DNA of 50,859 nucleotides from Yinghuangia soli (GTDB lineage Bacteria > Actinomycetota > Actinomycetes > Streptomycetales > Streptomycetaceae): contig NZ_JAKFHA010000019.1 of NCBI RefSeq assembly GCF_021502675.1, positions 102,320 to 153,178 of the forward strand, given 5' to 3'. The notes beneath the pieces were generated by a model. It saw only the letters and a list, made by a program, of their open reading frames with translations, was not told where the DNA came from and made no database searches. Within the stretch, counting starts at the first letter, position 1. Each line of letters starts with the position of its first letter. The position numbers and the translations under genes are program-made. This document shows, piece after piece, positions 24,940 through 31,920 of the stretch.

Positions 24940-25586
24940 ACACGACGGGGTCTTCCGTACTCGCCCGCGCGCTGGCCGCCGACGGAGCCGCCGACGCGAC
25001 CGATGCCACCACCGAGCGCATCCTCGACGCGGCCCGGGAGCAGTTCGCCACCTTCGGCCTGCGCCGCTCCACCGTCGAGGACGTCGCCCGACGAGCCGGG
25101 GTCGGCCGGGTGACCGTCTACCGCCGCTTCGACACGAAGAACACCCTGGTCGAAGCCGTCCTCGTCCGGGAATGCCGGCGCTTCCTCGCCGCCTTCGACG
25201 CCGAAGTCGCCGCCCTCCCCACCATGGAGGAACGCATCGTGGCCGGCTTCGTGCTGGCCCTGCGCGACGCCCGCAGCGCCCTGATCGGCCGCCTCCTCGA
25301 ACTCGAGCCGGACACCGCGCTGCCCTACCTCACCACGCGCGGCGGCCCGCTCCTCGCCGTCATCCGGGACTACCTGGCGGCTTCCTTCGTCCGCGCCCCC
25401 GACGCCACCGCCGTGGACGCCGACGAAGCCGCCCGCGTCGCCGAGATCTTCGTCCGCCTGACGATCTCCTTCGTGCTCACCCCGCAGAGCATCGTCCCGG
25501 TCGACGACGAGTCCGCCGCCGGCGACTTCGCCCGCCGCTTCCTCGCCCCGATGGTCACCGGACCCCGCCCCGGCGCTGCCCAGTAG
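24936..25586 (+). CDS. TetR family transcriptional regulator
   Basis: A 216-residue TetR regulator. After ~22 residues the helix-turn-helix reads TTERILDAAREQFATFGLRR and VARRAGVGRVTVYRRFDTKN. The C-terminal domain is Ala/Leu/Asp-rich and ligand-binding in the family. Its ATG overlaps the stop of the MpaB-type oxygenase gene by 4 bases, so the two are coupled. It likely controls this pair and the divergent acyl-CoA dehydrogenase, perhaps in response to an acyl-CoA or hydrophobic substrate (inference). Confidence 0.88.
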   Translation: MNTTGSSVLARALAADGAADATDATTERILDAAREQFATFGLRRSTVEDVARRAGVGRVTVYRRFDTKNTLVEAVLVRECRRFLAAFDAEVAALPTMEERIVAGFVLALRDARSALIGRLLELEPDTALPYLTTRGGPLLAVIRDYLAASFVRAPDATAVDADEAARVAEIFVRLTISFVLTPQSIVPVDDESAAGDFARRFLAPMVTGPRPGAAQ

Positions 25587-25646
25587 TTGGCCGAATCCTT
25601 TTCCTGGCAAGGAAGTCGACGAATCCGGCTGCTACCTTCGTGATCC

Positions 25647-26165
25647 GTGGCCAACCGCGATCATCGGGGGACGATTACCTTGGCCGACACTCCCGGCACG
25701 CCGCCCACGACCGAGCCGACACCGTCGGCGACCGGCCAGGCACCTTCCGGTTCGACACCGCCGGGCGGCACTCCGCCGACTCAGCAATTGCCTTCCCCGC
25801 AGATCAATTTGCCTCCGGATGGCTCGCGTGACCGGCCCGATCTGCTCGGGGCACTGAACCCGACCTCGAAGGGCGCCGGCGCCTACCGCGTCGACCCCCG
25901 ACTGCTGAAGCCGGCCGAGGACGGCGCCTTCCAAGTGGCGCGGTTCCTCGAGACGCTGGCCCGCAGCCTGGAAATCGGTGCGCCGCCCGGCACATACGGC
26001 TTCGCCACCAACTTCCAGATGGGCCTGCTCGCGGTGGACTGGCGTGCGGAGCTGGCGGAGGTCTCCAGGATGGCGCAGGCCACCGGTGACAAGATCCTTC
26101 GCACCCGCTGCGCCTATGAAGCGGCCGAACGCGAGAACGACAAGCTGTTCACCCTGAACGGCTGA
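25647..26165 (+). CDS. Pro-rich small protein of an ESX/DUF1023 locus
   Basis: A 172-residue protein. The first ~60 residues are low-complexity Thr/Pro/Ser/Gly. The rest is helical (DGAFQVARFLETLARSLEIG; ELAEVSRMAQATGDKILRTR), resembling small partner proteins encoded upstream of WXG100-type genes. GTG 25647 has TACCTT 8 bases upstream and would be leaderless. An in-frame TTG at 25680 has a better ribosome site (GGGGGA) and would remove 11 residues; I cannot decide. It lies 5 bases before the WXG-like gene and is probably cotranscribed with it. Export by a type VII system is inferred from context only. Confidence 0.6.
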   Translation: MANRDHRGTITLADTPGTPPTTEPTPSATGQAPSGSTPPGGTPPTQQLPSPQINLPPDGSRDRPDLLGALNPTSKGAGAYRVDPRLLKPAEDGAFQVARFLETLARSLEIGAPPGTYGFATNFQMGLLAVDWRAELAEVSRMAQATGDKILRTRCAYEAAERENDKLFTLNG

Positions 26166-26170
26166 CCGCG

Positions 26171-26785
26171 ATGGTGACCTTCGACGATCTGCGGATGGCC
26201 CGCTTCGACGGTATGCGCGAGCACTTGGAGACGTGGCGCAAGCTGCTCACCCAGCTCGGCGCCACCGAGATCTCGTACCGCAACGCCGTCTGCCGGCAGA
26301 CCGCCCGGGCCGGATGGACGGGCATGACCTCAGGAGTGGCGGACGACTCCCTGGAACGCGTGGCAGGCCGGATCGGCATCGCCGCTGTCGAGGCAAAGAG
26401 CATCCACACCGCCCTGGTGCCGGTCGCGGACGAGTTCCAGCGCCTGCAGAACCTGCTCAACGGGGTACTGGGCAGGGCTCAATTGGACGGCTTGTCGGTC
26501 ACCGCGCAAGGTGAGGCGTTCACCGTCGCGACCAGTTCGTCGACACCGTTGATGGCACCCGACGCCGCGGCCGCCGTGCAGACCAAGCTCGACAGCTACC
26601 GGGTGGAGATCGAGGGCATCCTGCGCCAGGCCACCGAGGCGGACGCCCGGTTCGCCGGCGTCCTCGCGTCATTGCTGCCCGGCGAGGTCAACGGCGCGGA
26701 CTACGCCGCGTCGCTGCAGAACGTCAAGGACGACCTGCGGCGGGCCGCGGGCCTGCAGGGCGCCGGGCCGATCCCGCCGGCATGA
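26171..26785 (+). CDS. WXG100/ESX-like helical protein
   Basis: A 204-residue protein, mostly alpha-helical. Its first half has a helical hairpin with AGWTGMTS in the turn, the position of WxG in WXG100 proteins (W-T-G). The second half adds another long helical pair (EIEGILRQATEADARFAGVL; LQNVKDDLRRAAGL). Such longer WXG-like proteins usually precede DUF1023 hydrolase or toxin genes in actinomycetes and are thought to act with type VII secretion. Its TGA overlaps the ATG of the DUF1023 remnant (ATGA), so it was translationally coupled to that gene before the latter decayed. Confidence 0.7.
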   Translation: MVTFDDLRMARFDGMREHLETWRKLLTQLGATEISYRNAVCRQTARAGWTGMTSGVADDSLERVAGRIGIAAVEAKSIHTALVPVADEFQRLQNLLNGVLGRAQLDGLSVTAQGEAFTVATSSSTPLMAPDAAAAVQTKLDSYRVEIEGILRQATEADARFAGVLASLLPGEVNGADYAASLQNVKDDLRRAAGLQGAGPIPPA

Positions 26786-27394
26786 ACCCGCAGCAGACGG
26801 CCGCGTGGTGGGCCGGACTGACGCCGCAGCAGAAGGACTTGTACCTCGGTGCGTACACCCAGGAGATCGGCAGCCTGGACGGCATCCCGGCCGCGGTGCG
26901 CAACCAGGCCAACCAGGCGGCGCTGGAGACCCGGCTGGCCGAGATCGAGCCGTTGATGACGCAGCCGAATGCGTCGCACGAACTCGGCCGAGAGCGGAGC
27001 AACCTGCTGAAGCGGGATCGCGGTGGACGACATCCTCGTCCAGGGCAGCCCCGGCATGCACGTGGACAGTGCGGACGACCTCCAGGTCGGCAAGGGCCAC
27101 GTCTGGGCGCTGGAGGCGCCGGACGACAACATCGCGGAGTTCGGCAGCTACGCGCACGGCGGGGTCGACAGTTACACCCGCCCTCAGGATCGCGTCATCC
27201 CCGGTGACGAGCGGTTCGGCGGGGTCCGCTTGGAAGCCAACTCAGGCGGCCACAATAGCTACTGGGACGAGACCAATGGTCGGCCCGATCGCTCGCTCGA
27301 CAACCAGAGACGCGTCGTCATGGGCATGTACGACAGCCCGAATCCGGCAGACCGTCCGGTGGTCGAGACGCTGCCCGACCCCAAGCTCGCCTAG
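26782..27394 (+). pseudogene. DUF1023 alpha/beta-hydrolase, internally deleted and frameshifted
   Basis: Two pieces of one DUF1023 gene in different frames. Piece one (26782 to ~27010) encodes the family's N-terminal signature WWAGLTPQQKDLYLGAY and EIGSLDGIPAAVRNQANQAA. Piece two (~27014-27394, frame shifted) encodes the C-terminal part SGIAVDDILVQGSPGMHVDS, HVWALEAPDDN, FGGVRLEANSGGHNSYWD and SLDNQRRVV. The middle, including the nucleophile elbow normally reading GHSYGS, is missing, so well over 100 codons were lost at one junction near 27010. The gene cannot make an active hydrolase. Upstream WXG-like and downstream lipoprotein genes remain intact. Confidence 0.8.
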
Positions 27395-27401
27395 CCGCCG
27401 C

Positions 27402-28022
27402 ATGAACCGACGAAATGCGGCGATCTCAGCACGGGTCCGACTCCGGTGCGGAGTCTGGCTCTGCGTCGCAGCCCTGGCCCTCACCTCGTGCGGAATCGAG
27501 GACGATGTGGAGAACCGCGACAAGGACCTGCGTGTGGTGTCGGTCGCCGACACCATCGCGCTGGCCAAGCGCTACGCCGCCGAGATCGACCACATGGTCG
27601 ACGGGAAAGTGAAGACGGACAGCATCCATCCGCTGGTGCTGTCGTGTGAGCGGTCCGATGGGTCCTTCCACAAGGACGGCAGGTACAAGGTCTTCCACTC
27701 GTACAACATCGCCTTGCCGCGCCCGTTGCATCCGGAACGGCTCACCAAACTGCGCGACCACTGGCTGAGCCGCGGATACGAAGTGGACACCTTCATGACG
27801 TATCCCACCGGCGATGGCGCCAAAGTGGGCGGAATCAGCGCGCAGGGCGACGGCATCGGCTTCTATGTCGACACCGTGCAAGGCGATTGGCTGAGTGTCG
27901 CCGTCGGCGCCGGCTGCCGCTACCCGCCGCCCGGCGAGACCGCGAGCACCCCGCCCTGGTCCCCCGGCGGTGCTGCGCTCGGCGGGGATCCGCTCACCCG
28001 GATCCGCGACGCCCTGGGGTGA
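27402..28022 (+). CDS. Secreted lipoprotein, unknown function
   Basis: A 206-residue lipoprotein. The signal has a basic start (MNRRN...RVRLR), a hydrophobic core and lipobox LTSC with C30 as the anchor. The mature part is charged and globular: SVADTIALAKRYAAEIDHMV, LPRPLHPERLTKLRDHWLSR, and a strand-rich GIGFYVDTVQGDWLSVAVG. The pattern of a sheet domain after a lipobox resembles lipoproteins found downstream of DUF1023/WXG loci in streptomycetes, possibly protective partners (inference). The start ATG lies 7 bases after the pseudogene stop. Downstream, 98 bases later, a separate leaderless unit starts. Confidence 0.75.
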   Translation: MNRRNAAISARVRLRCGVWLCVAALALTSCGIEDDVENRDKDLRVVSVADTIALAKRYAAEIDHMVDGKVKTDSIHPLVLSCERSDGSFHKDGRYKVFHSYNIALPRPLHPERLTKLRDHWLSRGYEVDTFMTYPTGDGAKVGGISAQGDGIGFYVDTVQGDWLSVAVGAGCRYPPPGETASTPPWSPGGAALGGDPLTRIRDALG

Positions 28023-28106
28023 GCAAAACGGCCAACCGGCACGGGTGATCGGGGCGCGACCGGAAATAGGCGGTGCGCGCCCCAGCGGCGCGCCCCTGAT
28101 GATCCG

Positions 28107-28112
28107 TAGGAT
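28107..28112 (+). promoter_or_regulatory. -10 hexamer TAGGAT of a leaderless promoter
   Basis: TAGGAT is a near-ideal actinobacterial -10 box ending 8 bases before GTG 28121 (11 before ATG 28124), with no ribosome site between. It drives the von Willebrand A protein and its coupled partner. Confidence 0.6.
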
Positions 28113-28120
28113 CCTCCCCC

Positions 28121-29419
28121 GTGATGACAACAACGAAACGACGGATCGCGGCAGGCATAGGCGCCTTGCTCGTGGCCGCGGCGCTGGGCGGGGCCACTCC
28201 GGCCGCCGCGGACCCGGACAACGGGCCGGCCAATACGCCGCCGCCCAAGGTGGACTTGGTGCTGGACCTGAGCGGGTCCATGAACCAGAACGACGCGGGC
28301 GGGCAGACGCGTATCGACGCGGCCAAGAAGGCGTTCAACGAGATCCTGGAGGCGCTGCCGAGCGAGGCGCTCGTGGGTCTGCGCGTCCTGGGGCAGGGAA
28401 ATCCCGGCAACAACAAGGCGGCCGGCTGCCAGGAGACCGCGCAGCTGGCGCCGGTCGGGAAGCCGGACAAGGCGGCCATGAAGGTCGCGGTCGCGGCGCA
28501 GCGGCCGACGACCGGGTGGACGCCGATCGGCCTCACGCTGCGGAAGGCCGCGGAGGACCTCGGCAACGAGCCGGGGACCAGCCGCCGGATCATCCTCATC
28601 ACGGACGGCGAGGACTCTTGTGCGCCGCCGGACCCGTGCGAGGTGGCACGCGAGTTGGCGGCCGCGGGGCTGAACCTGGTCGTGGACACCCTGGGCCTGG
28701 TGCCGGACGAGAAGACCCGCAAGCAGCTGACCTGCATCGCGGCGGCCACCGGCGGGACGTACACGTCGGCGAACAACGCGCAGGAACTGTCCGAGCGTGT
28801 GACGCAGTTGGTGGACCGGGCGGTGGTGAAGGCCGAGGAGGTCACCACGCCGACGACGGTCAAGGGCAGCCCGAACGGCTGCGCGGATGCGCCCCTGCTG
28901 GGTCCGGGCGTGTACAACGACCGCGAGGAGTTCGAGCAGCACCTGTGGTACCGGGTGCCGCAGTTGCCCGGGCAGGAGCTGCGGGCGTCCGCGACGGTCG
29001 GCATCGACCGGGCGGTGGCGCGCGACTACGACGTGACGATCACCGCGACGACCGAGGACGGGCGCGACCTGGCCCGGCACACGGACGCGGGCAGCGGGCG
29101 CATGGACGGCCAGTCGGCCGGTCTGCGGTATTCGATGCCGGCCAAGGGCGACGACAAGCCCGAGGCGAAGGACGCGAAGATCGTGTGCCTGATGGTGAGC
29201 ACGGCGTTCAACGCGAATGCGGGCGTGCCGCGTACGCCGGGCATGCCGGTGGAACTGCTGGTCGACCTGGTGGCGGCGTCGGACGCGCAGGCGGCGGACA
29301 CGCACGGTCTGGGCCGCGGTTGGATCTTCCTGGGCGTGCTGGCCGGTGTCGGCCTGGTGGGCGGGCTGCTGTTCGGTTGGCTGGTCCGGTTCTTCTCGGG
29401 CATGCGGAGGGCTGTGTGA
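28121..29419 (+). CDS. Secreted, membrane-anchored von Willebrand factor A domain protein
   Basis: A 432-residue surface protein. It has a Sec signal (residues 1-30, ending PAAA-DP), then a vWA domain with a complete MIDAS: D49-x-S51-x-S53 in DLSGSMN, T134 in TGWTP and D162 in ITDGEDSC. A C-terminal beta-rich domain (~250-395) and one membrane helix (WIFLGVLAGVGLVGGLLFGW) follow, with a basic stop. Several paired cysteines (QCA-type segments at ~103, 167, 173) suggest disulfides outside the membrane. Metal-dependent binding of a protein partner is expected. It is coupled to the next gene by a 1-base stop/start overlap (TGATG). The first codon could be GTG 28121 or ATG 28124. Confidence 0.85.
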   Translation: MMTTTKRRIAAGIGALLVAAALGGATPAAADPDNGPANTPPPKVDLVLDLSGSMNQNDAGGQTRIDAAKKAFNEILEALPSEALVGLRVLGQGNPGNNKAAGCQETAQLAPVGKPDKAAMKVAVAAQRPTTGWTPIGLTLRKAAEDLGNEPGTSRRIILITDGEDSCAPPDPCEVARELAAAGLNLVVDTLGLVPDEKTRKQLTCIAAATGGTYTSANNAQELSERVTQLVDRAVVKAEEVTTPTTVKGSPNGCADAPLLGPGVYNDREEFEQHLWYRVPQLPGQELRASATVGIDRAVARDYDVTITATTEDGRDLARHTDAGSGRMDGQSAGLRYSMPAKGDDKPEAKDAKIVCLMVSTAFNANAGVPRTPGMPVELLVDLVAASDAQAADTHGLGRGWIFLGVLAGVGLVGGLLFGWLVRFFSGMRRAV

Positions 29420-30282
29420 TGCGCGAGTCGTCTCTTTTCCGGGGCAAGGCCGTGCGCTTGGCGTCGGCGCTTGCCGCCGCTGCGGTGCTGGCCGGGACGC
29501 CGGCGGTGGCCGCGACCTCGACGCCGAGCCCGAACGCCACGGGCGGTTCGGGTGGTTCGTCCGGTGCCGGCAACTCGTCCGGGACGAATGTGCTGCCCGG
29601 TACGTCGTTCCTGACCGCGGGCAAGATGGAGGCGGAGACCTCCACGACCGCGACCGCGTCGACCGGTGAGTACATGTACTGGTCGTTCCCGGCGCTGGCC
29701 GGACAGGACGTCAGTGCGAAGGTGACGCTCACGCTGCCGGGCGGCCGTACCGCGCCGACCACGTGGCGCGTCGACGTGTTCGACGGGATACGGCGGCACC
29801 AGCCGTGCGCGATCGGCCGCCCGCAGGCGACCGCGCAGGCGGCGGACGCCGAGGTGAAGATCGACTGCGGGCCGCGGACCATCCGCCCGTGGTCGGAGGC
29901 ATGGTCGGCGGATCCGCTGCCGGGCACGTACTACGTGCGCATAGCGGCCACCGAGATCCAGGAGAAGGACTTGGGCCTCAAGCTCAAGGTCACCCTGGAG
30001 CTGACCGCGGACGGCGACGGCGACATCGGTCCGGATGCGGGCCAGGACGACTCGCTGAAGGCGCCGCTGGTGCCGATCACGCGCGGCGGCCAGGTGCTGC
30101 AGCCGGGGCAGGCCGCGGAGACCCGCAAGGTGACCATGGCCGGCTTCGACACCGGCGACGACGCGTGGCTGTCCGGGACTACGGGCCGCTGGGTGTGGAC
30201 CGCGGCGGGCGGCGTGGTCGCGATGCTGCTCGGCATCAGCGGCTTCATGTTCGCGCGGCATCCGCGGCGCTGGTTCCGCTGA
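29419..30282 (+). CDS. Secreted, membrane-anchored partner of the vWA protein
   Basis: A 287-residue exported protein: signal peptide (residues 1-32), Ser/Gly/Asn-rich linker (33-60), beta-rich ectodomain (SFLTAGKMEAETS ... STGEYMYWSFPALAGQDVSAKVTL ... GTYYVRIAATE), and a C-terminal membrane helix (WVWTAAGGVVAMLLGISGFMF) with a basic tail. The ectodomain resembles the C-terminal half of the vWA protein (both have stretches of the type 'Y-W/L-W-F/Y-R/S-x-P-x-LxGQ'), so the two may be paralogous in that part and form a surface complex. Its ATG overlaps the preceding stop. Two strong terminators follow. No named family is recognised. Confidence 0.75.
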   Translation: MRESSLFRGKAVRLASALAAAAVLAGTPAVAATSTPSPNATGGSGGSSGAGNSSGTNVLPGTSFLTAGKMEAETSTTATASTGEYMYWSFPALAGQDVSAKVTLTLPGGRTAPTTWRVDVFDGIRRHQPCAIGRPQATAQAADAEVKIDCGPRTIRPWSEAWSADPLPGTYYVRIAATEIQEKDLGLKLKVTLELTADGDGDIGPDAGQDDSLKAPLVPITRGGQVLQPGQAAETRKVTMAGFDTGDDAWLSGTTGRWVWTAAGGVVAMLLGISGFMFARHPRRWFR

Positions 30283-30284
30283 GC

Positions 30285-30312
30285 CGGCCGGACGCCGACC
30301 GGCGTCCGGCCG
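30285..30312 (+). terminator. Hairpin terminator 1 after the vWA operon
   Basis: CGGCCGGACGCCG (30285-30297) and CGGCGTCCGGCCG (30300-30312) pair perfectly over 13 bp, starting 2 bases after the stop codon. The AC between the arms is too short for a loop, so one or two inner pairs must open. Confidence 0.75.
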
Positions 30313-30320
30313 CATGACGA

Positions 30321-30362
30321 ACGCCCGGGTGCGGGGCCGTCGGTGGCCCCGCACCCGGGCGT
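30321..30362. terminator. Hairpin terminator 2, 18-bp perfect stem
   Basis: ACGCCCGGGTGCGGGGCC (30321-30338) pairs without mismatch with 30345-30362 around loop GTCGGT. It lies between the vWA operon and the convergent LysR gene and can serve both directions. No U tract. Confidence 0.85.
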
Positions 30363-30389
30363 CTTCGCGTCCGGCGGCCCGGTACCGGG

Positions 30390-31277
30390 TCAGAGCTCGC
30401 CGGATTCGCGCACTCCCCCGCGCTGCGCGAAGTCCATGAAGGTGCGGGCCTGGCGGCCGGCCGCCTCGGGGGCGTGCACGATGGCCACGGCGCGCAGCAG
30501 CGGCGGGTCGAAGGACCGGATGACCGCCGAGTCGCCGAAGACGCCGGCCGCGATGTCGCGGTACCAGAGCATCGAGCCTTCGCCGTTGAGCACCGAGGCG
30601 ATCCAGTGCACGCGGTCGTCGGTCTCGACCGCGGCGACCGGGCGCACCCACAGCGTGGCGAACATGGCCTCCATTTCCGAGCGGCGTCCGCTCCCGCGCG
30701 TCGGCATCGCCATGCGCAGGCCGTTGAGCATCGCCCAGGGCAGCGGGTCGGGCAGGTCTTCGGAGGGCGGCGACACCAGGACGACCTCGTGTTCGGCGAG
30801 CCGGTGCGAGCGCAGGTCCTGGGGCACGGGTGCGTCGACGAGGCCGAGCGCGGTGAGTCCGCTGCGCACCGATTCGAAGACGTCCTCGCGGCTGAGGCAG
30901 CGCACGACGTCGACGGAGACCTCGGGGGTCTCCGCCTCGAACGCCGGGACGATGCGGCCGGTGAGGTCGACGGCGAGGGTGTGCGTGGTGGCGATGCGGA
31001 GGCCGTTGACGCGGGCCGCCTCGGCGGCCCGGCCGACGTCCTCGATCGCCCCGACGGTGTCGAGCACGGTGCGGGCGAGCCGCACCACGCGTTTGCCTTC
31101 GGCGGTGAGCCCGACGCTGCGCCCCTCGCGTACGAGGAGTTCGCCGCCGAGTTCGTGCTCGAGTGCCTTGAGGGCGCGGGACAGCGCCGACTGGGCCACG
31201 TAGAGGGCTTCGGCCGCCGCGGTCATCGTGCCGTAGTCCGCGACCGCGATGAGGTAGCGCAACTGCTGAAGAGTCAC
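30390..31277 (-). CDS. LysR family transcriptional regulator
   Basis: A 295-residue LysR-type regulator. The N-terminal winged helix begins TLQQLRYLIAVADYGTMTAA and contains VAQSALSRALKALEHELGGE; the effector domain follows from ~residue 90. The start is taken as GTG 31277, which puts the motif at residue 2 as usual in the family; a longer frame to 31355 is open but unsupported. It is divergent from the lipid-synthase operon with ~640 bases between, so it may regulate that operon, or another gene; the proteins next to it give no clue to the effector. Confidence 0.85.
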   Translation of the reverse strand: MTLQQLRYLIAVADYGTMTAAAEALYVAQSALSRALKALEHELGGELLVREGRSVGLTAEGKRVVRLARTVLDTVGAIEDVGRAAEAARVNGLRIATTHTLAVDLTGRIVPAFEAETPEVSVDVVRCLSREDVFESVRSGLTALGLVDAPVPQDLRSHRLAEHEVVLVSPPSEDLPDPLPWAMLNGLRMAMPTRGSGRRSEMEAMFATLWVRPVAAVETDDRVHWIASVLNGEGSMLWYRDIAAGVFGDSAVIRSFDPPLLRAVAIVHAPEAAGRQARTFMDFAQRGGVRESGEL

Positions 31278-31519
31278 GTCACGCAGATTAACGGTTCGCG
31301 GCCCCCGGGAAACCGGTTTCACAAAATTCACCGCGGATTTGCCTGGCGGTTGCACCGTGCCGCACAGTGGTGTGCGACGGACCCCGGGTAATCACTGGTG
31401 CCGTTAATCCCCCAGCATTTTCGGCAACGAACCATGCCCGGAAGGCATAGATCGCGGAGTGCGGGACGCGGACTGCAGTCCGGCGGCGGCTCGCGCGCGT
31501 ATGCCCCGTACGCCACACA

Positions 31520-31535
31520 CATACGCATGCGTATG
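31520..31535. promoter_or_regulatory. 16-base perfect palindrome CATACGCATGCGTATG
   Basis: Fully self-complementary over 16 bases without a spacer; the symmetry stops on both sides. Size and symmetry fit a dimeric repressor operator (TetR, GntR or LacI type) or another dimeric site. The binding protein is not identified; no TetR gene is adjacent. Confidence 0.55.
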
Positions 31536-31559
31536 GTGAGCCTTGCGTTTCCCCTGGTC

Positions 31560-31571
31560 AGAACGCGTTCT
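31560..31571. promoter_or_regulatory. 12-base perfect palindrome AGAACGCGTTCT
   Basis: Perfect inverted repeat with AAC-GC-GTT at the core, similar to operators of TetR regulators of the KstR/AcrR kind. It lies 25 bases downstream of the 16-base palindrome, so two sites may act together on the operon promoter. Confidence 0.5.
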
Positions 31572-31920
31572 ACTACGAAAGTCCTGGTGAGGGCAGGGTA
31601 ACCAGGGCCGGCCCGCCAACGACCGCAGGGTCGGCCCCCGTACCGGCGGGGTCCCGCGGCCGGCCCGGGCGGGCACCCTTGACAGCCCCGGACGGCGCCC
31701 GCACGATACATCGAGCCGAACCGATGAACGCAATTCCGGTTTACCGGCGCCGTACTCAGGAATTCCGCACCACCTGCTGTGACGTGTTTTATCCAGTGTG
31801 CCAGGTGTTTGTTTCGACTTGTTTGGACGACGTTTTTCTCGCCGCGATCCGTAGCCGTGCGCCGCATTTCCGCGGACCCGGCGCACGGCTGCCGGGCATG
31901 CCCGGGAAGGAGCCGCACCC

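Larger units (their letters stand above)
31278..31920. promoter_or_regulatory. Divergent intergenic region upstream of the lipid-synthase operon
   Basis: A 643-base gap without a credible gene. It contains two perfect palindromes (listed separately) and a -35-like TTGACA at 31679-31684. No equally good -10 follows at normal spacing, though GATACA at 31705 is near. A long leader-like stretch (31730-31850) has T-rich runs and is visibly lower in GC than the flanks. The first operon gene has AAGGAG at 31907-31912, 8 bases before ATG 31921. Confidence 0.5.
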
